Assembly (NCBI GenBank): GCA_963920765.1
Contig: OY987245.1
Span: forward strand, 24,692,727-24,756,726
Origin: Ulota crispa
Taxonomy: Eukaryota > Streptophyta > Bryopsida > Orthotrichales > Orthotrichaceae
Reading direction: 5' to 3'
Length of the DNA stretch: 64,000 nt
The notes beneath the pieces were generated by a model. That model was not told the origin of the DNA. It worked only from the letters and a program-made list of their open reading frames with translations, and did not search any database. How positions within the stretch are numbered: the first letter of the stretch is position 1; each line of letters opens with the position of its first letter. The position numbers and the translations under genes were made by a program. Shown one piece after another: positions 46,004-58,021 of this stretch.

Positions 46004-46461
46004 GGAAGATTATGTTTCAAAAAGGGAACAACTAGGGTAGTTTTGAGGTGATGATTGAGGTAATTTACTAGATAGGACGGTCCACTGACTTTGCCGAAAC
46101 CTGCAGCAATCATGCACAAAAAATCAGAATGCAAAATAGTAGAGATAGAAAGGTGGCGTGAACCAAACGAACCCAAGTATGTGCCCCTGAAAAAACATAT
46201 TTCCAAACAGCTACCAGTCTTGGTTACATGAAGGAAACTATCGATGTGTAAGATTAAAACTGCTTTAGTGTACAGATGAGGACGAACCCAAACATCGCCC
46301 TGTGATAAATATAGAAGTCAAAATGCACAGCCCATGTATTACCGCTTGGATCACGTAGTAAAGTACTATTTGCGACACTTTTAAGTATTTGAACACATGG
46401 GATTCCGCAGGAAAATGGGTAAGCAACACTTACAGAAGGTCCAGCAGAGGCTCGCTATCCG

Positions 46462-47729
46462 TCACGATGCAGAATTTTTAGCACGTGCCTTGGCTATCTC
46501 CAACTCCTCTGCATTGCGACCAGTCAAACAAAAGAAGCCAAAATCAAGCTCACTTCGGCATTTAAGGACAGAAAGACAAAGAGCTCTTTCCAATTTCCAC
46601 CTTGACCATGGTCTACGATGATGACATCAACAACTTCATGTTTTGGAAAACAAGGGGTTACACTCACGTAATTGAGATTTTGCAGCTGCCTTCACAGTTG
46701 TCCGGAAAAAAATCGTACCACGCTTTTCATAGACAGCCTGTTGTATCAAATTAAACAGAATGACAATCAGAAAAAAGAAATCAAAATTGTTACAAACAGA
46801 ACTGGTTTCCGATTCAAGCGCGGCTCATAATGTGCATCCCCTCCATAACAAAACTCGGATTCACACAGGAGAGTAACGTTTTTTGTCTCTCAGAGCACCT
46901 TGGCCTACTACACGTTTCTCAACATAAAAGATCTTAGATTCTCAAGCACTATTCGTACACAAAATTGCAATATAATATTCTACTGCTATTGGCAAATACG
47001 CTTCTTGACTCGAATAGTCAAGATAAGGAAGGGACACCCGAATTCGTCAAGAGCACAAAAGAACCATGATCAGATGTCCAGTCGGTGTACATCCCTTTAA
47101 TCAATATGTCCCTATTGTCGTAGAACCTCTTCGGTTTCAACCTTCGTAACTATTTGCGTACAGTATCCAAAAAACGCAGATTTTATTAGATTGGAGGCTC
47201 TTTCATTCGCTAACGTACACTATGCTCAACAAATTTTTTTAACCGTCCATGCTTTTTGACTCCCTGCAACAGCACAAATCCAAATGGCTCTTCCGAGGTT
47301 CCGCAGTTCAAAATTTACACGGAACATTCCGAATGCTCGAGAGCATTTGCCAACTCCAGACCCTGGGCATGTCCACAATCCAAAAGCATTTCTCTATTCC
47401 AGCCTCAAACTGTGACAAAATAAAAACCCTAAGGTCTCTGCGAAACCTAACCTCAGTTCACCTTCCCAAGAACAATTCGAAACTGGAAAGAAAGGAAATA
47501 ATCATTACCCGTGTCTCGTGCAAACTCGTGAGCTCCGCACAAGCGACTTCCAGCTGGTGCCCCTGCAGTTTCAAAGCTGAGAAACAGAACAAATAAACAA
47601 ACTCCAGAACAGGGGAAATCATGCTAAGAATTAGCGGCAGGGAATACAAAAAATGCACAATCATGTACCGCACGATCACCTCACCTGCGGAGGAGCAGCG
47701 GTAGAGGATGAGGAAGCGGCGACAGCCAT
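46462..47729 (-). CDS. Small conserved coiled-coil-like protein (71 aa)
   Basis: Four short exons on the minus strand (47729-47685, 47562-47509, 46737-46668, 46508-46462) join in frame with GT/AG introns, giving 71 residues and a TGA stop. After a Ser/Ala-rich start (MAVAASSSSTAAPPQ) come QLEVACAELTSLHETRAVYE, RGTIFFRTTV and a Lys/Glu/Ala-rich helical tail. The pattern SLHETxAVYxxxGxxFFRTTV is, from memory, that of a small uncharacterised plant protein sometimes annotated as p53/DNA-damage-regulated-like; I cannot confirm this. Function is unknown. The helical heptad character suggests a protein-binding role. The second exon must start at the second of two nearby AGs, because the first would read a stop. 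It lies upstream of the YceD-like gene on the same strand, 458 bp from its ATG. Confidence 0.8.
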
Positions 47730-47964
47730 GACGATAAACGACGGAGGCTGTTTGTCAATCAAATGTCCTCCTTCATCGCCATCCGGAAAACCATGCCCTG
47801 CACAGATGAGGCCATGAGGGCGTCTCGATCAGGAGACGCTCCTGGATGAATCCCAGGGACACATCCATCTTCTGGATGATTTCTGGATGAAGGGACTCTA
47901 TCTACTCCACGTCACCTCCTTCACTAACTTGAGGCCCTTCGTTTATACTGAGCAATGTTGGTAA

Positions 47965-49475
47965 GGGAAAATTTCATAGATACTCCTAGAAGTTGCAATA
48001 TTTACGTAGATACCCCTGAAGTTTGCAAAATTTACGTAGATATCCCTGAAGTTTGTAATATTTACATAGATACCTCTGAAATTTGCAATATCTACATAGA
48101 ATATCATATTAGGTAAATTGGTAAATTGGGAAAAACAAAGGTATCATTTTGTACTTCACCTTAAACCCAAAAAGTTACCTCAAATTAGATTCAAAAGTAT
48201 TAGATTCAATCTGAGCCATTAAGATTTTTTCCTCACATATTCCTCCTCTCAGGTGAGGGCACGTGTATCAAAAAAAATGGTGGAGCTCAATTTGGAGTGA
48301 TCACCCCTAACCTTCAAAAGTCCCAAAATGAACATTCTGACCCAATTTAATGAATAAGGTGTTATAGATACCCTTGAAGTTTGCAATATTTACATAGATG
48401 GGAGGATGCAAGCTAAGGGTGACTACTATGTAAGTCACAAGGGTAAAAATGAAGGGTTTTTTTAGCAAATGGATCTAGTTTTATTGAAAAATGAAGTCTT
48501 TAAGAGAGAAAGGACTCATATTTAGAAAGTAGACTTGTTGAAGATCCAATTTCCACCAAAATAAAGTATATATCTCTAATGTGATAAGAGAAAAGGACTT
48601 TGAACATAGCTCCTAAACTGTCAGAGTGCTTTTTCTTACTAAAAAGGACTCTTGAATTGATATGTACTCATAATATGGGCATAATCTTTTGGCATCATTA
48701 TTGGAATATTGGGATGATTAGATTTTGAAATAAGTTTTTTATGAATGTAATTTATATTTTGGAAAAAAAGACTTTTATGTGCTCCTGAATGACTACAATT
48801 TTTGGCCTTTTTTGGGGATTGATTTCTCTAAGTTAAATCATTTTTTTTTGTGTTTTTCTTTTTTTAAGTGTCTTAAAATGGCATAAACTAGGGTGGTCAA
48901 CCTTTGGATTTGAAACTCTCATTGAGAAGAGGGAGAATTCTCATTGGGAACACAATGTGCTCTTGAATGACTAAAAATTTTGGACATTGATTTCTCTAAG
49001 TTAAATCATTTTTTTTAGTTTTTTTCTTTTCTCAAGTGTCTTAGAATGGCATAAATTAGGGTGGCCAACTTTTGGAATTTGGAATTCTCATTGAGAAGAG
49101 GGAGAATTCTCATCGGGAACATAGAAATACTCCATTTTATACTCAAAAAAGGACTTTTTTTTGCCACAAATGGGAACCCTTAGCTTGCATCTCCCTAGAT
49201 ACACCTACTCAGAAATTACACAAATATTCTTGGACTATCTTTTTTAGGCATTTATATGTTGTGCTTGTACTTCCTTCATGACCGATGTTAAAGAAGGAAA
49301 TGTAGTGAAACAAAAAGGAAGCAATGTACACACAAAGAAAGCTAGAAGGGAAGTGGAATGCACAACAAAACAAATGTCTGAATATTTTGGTCCAAAGGTA
49401 TTTGTGTAATTTTTAGAAAAGCTGGAGTATCTATGTAAATATTGCAAACATTAGGGTTATCCACAAAATTTTCCA
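47965..49475. mobile_element. Long MULE-like family B element (1511 bp)
   Basis: The left end GGGAAAATTTCATAGATAC and right end ATCCACAAAATTTTCCA match the ends of 21290-21601. The 9-bp flanks TGTTGGTAA (47956-47964) and TATTGATAA (49476-49484) agree at 7 of 9 positions. The left subterminal TTTACGTAGATACCCCTGAA unit is repeated about four times. The right end retains the AACAAAACAAATG and TGTAATTTTTAG blocks of the short copies. Extra internal DNA (48.1-49.1 kb) makes this the longest copy, but there is no transposase frame. Confidence 0.55.
48780..49122. repeat. Direct duplication of about 170 bp
   Basis: The copies at 48780-48952 and 48959-49122 both contain CTGAATGACTA-like starts, GATTTCTCTAAGTTAAATCA and GAGAAGAGGGAGAATTCTCA. 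The duplication lies inside the 47965-49475 element. Confidence 0.8.
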
Positions 49476-49484
49476 TATTGATAA

Positions 49485-52266
49485 AATACATTGTAAGTTT
49501 AGTGAAGATTATAGCATACCTGCCATATTGTGTTACGTGCTTGTGATGTAATATTGTAAATAAATAGGGTGTTTTCTATGTTACTTTAAGCCTTTGTGTT
49601 GTATGTTTATATATATTGCAGAGTAAAATGCTATAAATATTTTGGTAGAATTGAAGTTTTAATGCATACGAGCAGCTGACTTTTGCTATGCTACGCATTC
49701 ATCATTAGAATTTTATTAGGCTTTTTATATGTTAGGTATAATGCAAAGTAATATTTTTACTAAGTCTTCAAATTGTATCTATGTGACAATATCACAGAAA
49801 GTGGAGATGTGATATTACAAAGGTCAGAATGTGATATTGCAGAGTTCAATGTGATTTTAGTAGTATGATTGTACACTCTCTACATGGGGAAGGGTCCGGT
49901 TGGGGTATCACTTTTTGGAGTAATTTTTGTTTAAAACCTCCAAAGTTTGTCTGATTTGTTCATTTTGATCAAGTAAAAAGACTCTAAAATGAGAAAAAAA
50001 AATTGTGCACCTCAATGGAATCAAGATTTATATGTCTAAAGAATTTTTTAATAAATTTTTTAAATTTTTTGGATCCATTCATAGGTGTAAAAAAATCCTG
50101 AATTTTGGGATTTGTAGGCATTATAGTGCACAATTTATTAAAATTTTATTGATAAAATAAATTATTTTGTACTCTACACAAGTAATTGTAGGTCATATTC
50201 AAAAATGATATTAAAATAAAATTGTTTGATATTCCAAATGCTCAATTTTGGGGATTCTAGGTAAGTGTGACAAAACTTCTTTTTTCAACTAGAAAATCAA
50301 ATAAAATTATTGAAAAATCTTTGGTTGTAATCAAACTTTTTTTCTTGATACGTTATAAGTGTAGAAAACCAAAACCACATTTGGTGAAGTCTTACTTTAT
50401 TCTAATTAAAAACTAGATATGTTTCACACACCAACACATAGTGAAGTTGTAAGTTGGATAGCTTTTTTGGGTACCCCAACTAGACACTTCCCCACACATA
50501 AATATTCTCACACATGAATGGTAACGGTTTCAAGAGTCAGAAAAATTCAAGTATCATGCAAATTTTATTAGGGAAATTTTTTAGCTTATTGGATGATGAA
50601 GAAGCTTGATTATATGGAATGATAATATAGTATGATTTATCTTCCCTACAATAAGTGAAGAACCTCCTTATCAAAACTAGCAAGAGTATTTCCTACTCAC
50701 CCACTCATTGTCCATTGCCTAGATGAATTGGCCAAAAGTTTGGTCAATTGCTTTAAGAATATGTAGTGATAAGGTAAACAAATCGCTTTTTACATTTCAA
50801 AAATTTAGAAAATTTACAATATTTACCTTGAAGCGGGTTTGAGAATTTTGAAATCACAAGTAGATTCAAAATTCCTAATTTAATCTTTAACAAGAAAATT
50901 GTTGCTTTTGCCCATGTTTGTAAAAGCGCGGAACGTTTCCACCGTATCCAAAATACATGAATGAGTAATATATAGTCTCAAGTCATTCATTTAGCGCAAG
51001 AGCAATGAGGGGGTCAATTCACCTCAACCCTCTTTATAATCCTCTAGACAATGACTAAATATATTGCATGTTACAATGACTAAATATATTGCATGTTACT
51101 TTCCCAAGGCAAGCTTGGTCTCTGAACAACCTTGTCTTTGCAATTATAATCTAATACAACGTTTCTTCTATTACCAAATGATTTTGAAAGCTCTTGTACC
51201 TTTACCCATCATAAAAAGTGCATTTTCCCTTACATAAAGGGCAATAACTTCTAGTTCCCCTTCTCAAAATTGACTTCATATTCCATTTCTACCTCAAAAA
51301 CATCGCTAAATATACTGCAAGAGCATAAAGAAGAGATTTCACTCAAGTATTCAGCGAAACACATAAAGGTATCAAGGAATTTCACTGTCAAAGATTTCAA
51401 CCACGCTCTAACAAACAAGTCTACATGATTACTCGCTTCTTTAACTCAGCATACAAAAAGTACCAATTAGTATCATATGAACCTCCTTGAAGATGTAATA
51501 TGCAGCATAAATTCGTTGTTTGTAGTCATTGTCCCTATAATAAAAGTTGCATTGTTCTAACAAGGTTTTTTCCACTCTACTTTCATTTGTGAGATTTGAT
51601 AAACTTTCGAATCTTCCTAGAAAGTTTAAAAAAACCTATATTTGAATCAAAAATACGTTTTACACACAGGCCTCCCACAGAAGGCACAACCACCTCATGC
51701 AACAACGCACAGCGCATCACATGCGATATATCTACAAAACATCTCATATTCATGGTATGCAGTGTAACAAAAATCCGTAAACTCTCTCGGTTAGCAACTG
51801 TGACTCAGGACGATTTTCACTCTCATTTCCATATTGACGCTTGCTTTAACACTAATATCGATCATATTGGTACAGCCAATCAAAAAGGGCCAACAGCAAG
51901 CCTTTTGACAAAAGCAGGTCAGTGTCTAGGCATTTACCTTCTCAGCACAATTCGACATTATAATCTTAGCTTTCTTAAGCCAGAACCAAAAAATTGGAAC
52001 GGCTCAAGCCTCTAAGTTCCAGCTCCAAAATTAAAGAAAGCCTACTCATTAAACCTGCAACTGATAATTGAATACCCAAAGCAGGAGAAAAAAATGGAGC
52101 TGACTGTCACTGGGTGAAGTTCTTCAAAGTAAACGGATAATACTTACGTCTAAACCATACGGTGGAGCTCACACGGCAGATATACCAGGCAGAGGCTTTA
52201 AGTGCATGGTGTCTCAAATGAGCTGGCTACATACAAATGACCTCATGAATAAACTAACCTGCTATG
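49485..52266. other. Intergenic, no gene seen
   Basis: AT-rich DNA. The only clear internal structure is a perfect 25-bp tandem duplication at 51049-51098 (unit starts CAATGACTAAATATATTGCA). A region near 50800-50930 resembles family-A MITE arms. A 139-codon frame at 51596-52015 lacks any recognised domain and is probably chance. The final few hundred bp may hold the 3' UTR of the next gene. Confidence 0.5.
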
Positions 52267-54366
52267 TTAAAACAGATTAAAACCAAACACCTCACCCACC
52301 AGGACTGCTATACCGAGTGCTATGGCAATCAAAGACGAGCCCACAGTGAGCCGGTAGGTAATCTTAGGTACTCGCTTTTGCAACGCCTTGCTCAAGGAGC
52401 TCACGAAAGCGGTGTAGCTACCCATGGCCAAAACTGTACCCACCAGGAACATGCCCAAGAACGCTGCGCCCGCTGCTCGTGAAGGAAGCGAGAGTGCCGG
52501 TAATACCATCAGCAGCGCATCAGGTTGCAGGCCATAGACAATGCCGGTGATGAAAGTTGTGGGACCAACAGACTTCTTGCCAGGTTCGCTACCCACTTCA
52601 CCCTCAGCTAACAAAGGAGCGGCTGCATCAATCTCCTGTGCTTCCTTGATTCCCATACTTCCTATGGTGATGAGGGTAAGACCCACCACACGGGCAGCCC
52701 ACGTTTGAATAACACCAAGGTGCAACCTAAGAAAAACACACTAACATGTTAGCTACTCTAGAAAAGTGCGAGTATGCCGTAAAACTATACACGTCTTGAC
52801 ACAAATATCTTGCACCAGAAAGCCCTTCGATTGCTAGTGAAATCATTAAGAAAAAGGAGTACGAAATATATGCAGTATTCCAAACCTTAAATCCGACGGC
52901 AGCGTACCTGTCTTTGAGCAAGAGAAAAATGATGCCGAATATCACTTGGCCTGCGTCATGACCACAACCCCACAGAGCTCCCACAGAGAAACTCTCCAGA
53001 CGAGACCGGCCAATGCAAAGAGGTGCAAGAGCGGCTAAATGATCAGGCCCTGTCAGAGTATGCAGACCACCAGCCACCAGCCCAGTCCAAGCACTTGCCA
53101 CTACCCCTCCTCCAGCTCTAGCAAGCTCCCTGGAGAGCGCCCCTCCTTGTGCGGCATCCCCTCCAACCACAAAAGTTGGAGCCTCGGCAAGAGCACCACC
53201 TGGTCGCTTTATCAACAATGACGCTACTCCAAGCACAATAGCTGGTAAAAGTCTCGGGAGCTGTGACAGTATCAAATAAAAGGCGCGGTTTAGTTCCTAT
53301 GAAAACAAATACTCTTTCTGTCATCGTGTAGCAATTCTACGACATAGTAGAGTACTCTCACGAAGACTCTGGAACCAATGCTGGCTCAGGGACAACCATT
53401 CCTTAGGTGTACACTTTTTCCAAGGTACGTAAACTAGGTTTATGCTGAACAGCACTCAATTTAAGACTTTTCTCATCAAAATTGGCAAATCTAGATCCGC
53501 TTGCCTCCGATACAGCAATAATAAGTGTCAACTCCAAGTTTCTATTCCTGCAATCAGCTAAAAGGAATGTGATAATTGGGTCTCCCTAAAACCTGCAGAA
53601 ACTGGTCATAAATCCTACTGATCTAAAACAGCACGGTAATCTGGAAACGGTCAAACCAATCAACAGTAGCACTCCGTGCTAAACCACAGCATGTGATATG
53701 ACAAAAAAGTACAAATCTAAGAGATTCTTGCTTGTGGTAATTAGGTCGAGATTATAGTTCGTACAATTAACAAAGAAAAAGAACCCAAAGACCATTGTTT
53801 AGACAGGAAGGAAAACAATCTGAAAGGTATTTGTGATAAGCAAAGTTATAACGCAAACTGCAGGAATGTGATCGAAGACCAATAATAGAATGTTTGAAGA
53901 GGATAAGGTTCTAGTAGCTGCATGGCAATGTCTGCAAAATCTTGAACAAGCGGCAGCAGCGACTATGACACCTATCCCACGACAAATCTATGGTTCTTAA
54001 GACAAACTACTGCAAAAAAACCTAATCTAAAACCCCAGTAGGAGGTAAGCATACCAGTTTCAGCAAGCGACTGAGACCCTGCTTAGGTTTCGGCGCCTCT
54101 GGTTCCGACAGACCACTGCTCGCAACCACGCTACATACCCTCCGTGATTTGACGTTCGTCCTCTTCTCTTGAGGAGAGAGCAACACTAAGTCGCTTCTGC
54201 CCTTTAAAGCAGCTCCTTGAAAAACACGCGGTCCAAATCGAAAGGACCGACCGGTCAATGACCTAATGCTACGACTAGGACCAGCATTCGCGCACATCTC
54301 TACCTCGGCCTTCACGATAACTGGAGAAGGACGCAGCGACAACATGGTGCTTCCACAAATTGCCAT
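52267..54366 (-). CDS. Plastid-targeted NiCoT/high-affinity nickel transport-like membrane protein
   Basis: Three exons on the minus strand (54366-54055, 53260-52908, 52726-52267) join in frame to 374 residues. Close plant relatives are annotated as high-affinity nickel-transport family proteins; their real substrate in plastids is unsettled. Residues 1 to about 90 are Ser/Arg/Val-rich with few acidic residues early on, which suggests a chloroplast transit peptide. The membrane domain carries HTLTGPDHLAALAPL (from H171) and GALWGCGHDAGQVIFG (198-213), the counterparts of the NiCoT HxxxDH and GH signatures, then GIVYGLQPDALLMVLPAL (283-300) and hydrophobic helices to GFNLF. An acidic loop near 253-271 separates the halves. 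Intron 1 is 794 nt and intron 2 is 181 nt. The first ATG was chosen because it gives a complete transit-like leader. Family identity is firm; the transported ion is not. Confidence 0.93.
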
Positions 54367-57300
54367 GGCTGTTCGCCAATTGAGAGTGAAATGAACCTCG
54401 CACTGTTATATCACGACCAAATCTTATCCAAAAGGAGCAATGATCACCACCCCTTGCGAAAGGGAGGGCGCTCAACTAAACTCTCAAGGACAAGGCCTGC
54501 TTATGCGCCATCCTCGACGCATCGCTTCAACCGCCGGCACCGCCGGCACTAAGTTACTCAGACCCCACCGACTACAATTCCTCCCTCCATGTTTCGGAAT
54601 TGTTTAGAATGTGAGATGCGGAACGATGAAGACGGCTATATGGAGAGAATGCGGGAAAATCGAGAAGGCTACACCCATACCCGTTCCGAGATAGGGTACT
54701 GGGAAGCCGAGTGAGATGGACGGGCGCTCGAGCTCGAGCGTGCCTGCCGCTGGCTGCTTCCAAGCCCTTGAGCTTCCAGTTTCTAACGATGAAGCTTGGA
54801 AAAGGGCGACAAAAGGAAGTGCCTGGGATGTGTGAGATTTCGTACTGGGCATCTGGCACGTGACGTGGTATCCTAATTGGATGAGGTGGCGGGACGCGGT
54901 GAGTTGTCATTCCACATCAGGAGGAGAAAAGGTAAGTTGCCGTGCTCACTGATCAGTTCCGTTCCCCACTTTTTGTGAGGGGCGCTACCGGTACAGAAAG
55001 GTAAGCAGGCCCATAACCAAGCATTTTTTCGATTCCGGCTCCCATTCCGGGCCCCGGAAAAGCTTCCAGACTTTCAGTGATGGCCTCGTCAATTTTTGCG
55101 CCAGTAGCGTCGCTGCAACCAAAAAGTACTATAATTTCCATCCAATCGCGAGTGGCATTAATTATTAATAGCAAAATAAATCCATCCAAATTTTGTAAAA
55201 TGCTTCAAAACGTATAAGAATTACATAAAACATACTTAAATAAATCCAAGCTTGTCCACAATTCAAATAGATGAATTCTCCTTGCAACTTTTTTTTATAT
55301 AGATTCTTGTTGAACTAGAAAGGGATGTCAAGGATGAGGAATAGGCAAAAAATTTCACAGACTTTATTGTAAAAATATGGTAAAATCATACATACTTGAA
55401 TGTCAATCACACTTTTGTTAGTCTTTTTGAATTCTAATGCCCTTATGTCTTTGGAGTTTTACTTTGATTGTTGGTATTTTTGAGATTCTACCTTATCTTG
55501 TACAATTGACATCTAGCTCTAGTTCATTTTTTGTAATTTGCCTTTTTTGTATTTTTTAGATGTGTAAAATTGACCAACTTATTCAATTTTTTGTAAGAAA
55601 ACCCAATTTGCTTTAAAAACAAACTAGTGAGAGGTAAAAGTTAGTATATTTTTATTTCTCTAATATCTAAATGTAGCAAATTTTTTATGCATAATATTTT
55701 TGAAAGCATGATTTTAATAAAACAAACACTTCAAAAGCTACCAAATCTCTAGGCATTTGCTTAAGATTATATGGATATGGATGGGCAAGTATAGATAAAT
55801 AGGTCTAAATGGTTGGGTATGGATTTGAGATATGATTAGAACTATGGGTGGCCAAATGTGGCTTAAAGATAGACTAGCACTCTCCAAATGCTATTCCATG
55901 TCCCTTGTGACTTGCATCCTTGAGAGTTGCTTATCTCCTACACCATTTGTACATGCACTTTTAGCCTTGCCTTTCCTCTCTAGTTCTTCTTGCTTCATGT
56001 TTGGCACCTTTTTGTAAAAGAAGTTTGTTTGGTTAGGATTGCTTTAAGTAAAAACAACCAATATGTTCAATAATACCAAATTTCCAAGTTATAATCTGTA
56101 TTTTTACAAAAAGACCTATCAAATACTTGAAGTTTGTGCAAACAAATGACTATTTCTTGTGAAAAAAATTTGCAAAAAAATGAGACTTATTTACAAACTT
56201 TTGAAAAATATCATACAAAGGCAATATAGGAACCACTTCAAAAAGGTGAAGTTTTTTGAACTACAGATTCCAAATTTTTTGAAAGAATTGTGGAAAGTTC
56301 TTCATGACTAATCTCAACTCAATATGAAGTAAGAAAAAAGATCCCTGCTCTTTATGTGGCTAAGGGCTATGTCCAATTCCATACCAACCAGAACAATGAT
56401 AATAAAGGAAACAATATCTCGAAGTTCTCCATTGAAAATTTCATGACATTAGAGGATTCTAACCCATAAATATCCTGACATTAAAAATAGACAAAAATAT
56501 CACAAAAAATATAGTAAAAAGTAATTTATTTAAACACAAACAGTGTATTTTCACTTTAGTAGATTAACCATGAGGAAGATATAACGTAATATTTACAAAA
56601 CAAGGACTCCATTTTTCTCAAAATCAAATCTATGGACTTCATTTCCATGGAATAATATATTTAAAACAAATTTTAAGTTGAGTCTCAATTGGAACAAAAT
56701 TGAATGAAAGCAAGAAACATGAAGGATTGAATAAAAAAAACAAGTAGTTTAAAAGGTGAGTTAAAGAAATTGGTGAGCATACAAGCATTGCCTAAACAAA
56801 TTTTTTTGCATTTTTAGTTGCCCTTATACTTGTGAATGTAATGATGGGAATTCTTGAGTGGTGTCGCATTGCATAATATAACAGCATAAATTGCAGAGTA
56901 ATGTAATGATGCCTTAGAGCATCTCCTACAAATTGTAATCACTAGGAGATTCCTGCAAATTTCTTGTCCATTTAAGAGGGGATGGCCACTTGTATCCCTA
57001 AGAGTGCAAGTTGTTGAATATAGTGCCAACCAATCACAAGTCAAGGAACTTTCAAAAGCAATAAAGTAAGCTATGACGACTTGCTATCCCAAGAGAAAAT
57101 ATAGCATGTAGAGGGTTTAGAGCACCATTTAAATTTTAGTTTTTCTTTGGTAGAGCAACACGCACCCCATCATGCCAGCACATAAGGAAATTTTGGACAC
57201 AGTTGGATAGAATAAACGATGTGTGTACATTCATCAACAAATCTACTAATATTAGTAGCTTTCATCCAAAAGCTAGCAAATATAATGCAAACTTGGAGAG

Positions 57301-57590
57301 GGATTTGGCGAATCCATCCATTTTTTTTGGTAATTTTTGTAGTGTTACGATTGCCACTCAAATTTTGAGATAAATTTTAGCAAATTTTTGCCAAGAAATT
57401 TTTCATTGGTTTAGAGGCCCCTGCAAATATGGCTTATTTGAAAGGAGAAAGTAAATATAGAGGCTGACCCACACTAAAATGGATTGCTTATCATCCCAAA
57501 ATTAAGCTTAGAGGGGAGGGGAGGGGACATTTGCAGGGTTGCAGGAGATGCGCTTAGGGTTTTAGGGTTAGAGCCGAGGAGAGCAGGCAG
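54367..57590. other. Intergenic between divergent genes; no gene seen
   Basis: 54.4-54.95 kb is GC-rich and probably the promoter and leader region of the NiCoT-like gene. 55.2-57.4 kb is AT-rich with no supported gene. From about 57.48 kb the sequence becomes GC-rich again, with CTTAGGGTTTTAGGGTTAG (telo-box-like) near 57553, and probably contains the TRAPPC10 promoter and leader. Confidence 0.5.
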
Positions 57591-57594
57591 GTGT

Positions 57595-57595
<1 letters not shown>

Positions 57596-57628
<33 letters not shown>
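57596..57628. repeat. (CGA)11 microsatellite in the presumed TRAPPC10 leader
   Basis: Eleven uninterrupted CGA triplets lie about 390 bp before the start codon. Frames that encode poly-Asp, poly-Arg, poly-Thr or poly-Val here are repeat artefacts. Confidence 0.95.
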
Positions 57629-57630
<2 letters not shown>

Positions 57631-58021
57631 GGGAGGGGCTCTGTCTGTCTCTGTAACGGAGCTTCTTCACGGTCGATTCGGTCGATGCAAAGCCTCCTCT
57701 CCTCTCCTAGTCTCCCACGGTCCACACTCCACAGCCAACAACAGATCAACAACACTCACTCTTAGGTGTATTGCGGTTCCAATGTGCATCTCTTTGGTGG
57801 CATTGTTTGCCTGACAGTTTTCACTGAACTCGAAAGCGTGCTTGGTTGTAGCATGGCTTGGATGGTAGAGACGAGATGACGCGGCGGATTTGAATTTCTT
57901 TTCTTCCTCTAGTTGGAATTCGGAGCTTGATTGATATCGAGAATAATGTGGAATTCATCTCGAACGACGCAGGAGGGGAACAGTTTGAGAGAGAAAGACT
58001 TGGATTGGTGAATCTACTGTT

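Noticed and set aside
51596..52015. 139-codon plus-strand frame
   Set aside because: No recognised motif, an atypical start codon, and a position just downstream of the convergent NiCoT-like gene; probably chance.
53039..53324. Plus- and minus-strand short frames over the NiCoT-like exon 2
   Set aside because: They are alternative-frame shadows of a confidently spliced exon.
57474..57814. Frames encoding poly-Thr, poly-Arg or poly-Val tracts
   Set aside because: They are produced by the (CGA)11 microsatellite in the presumed leader.
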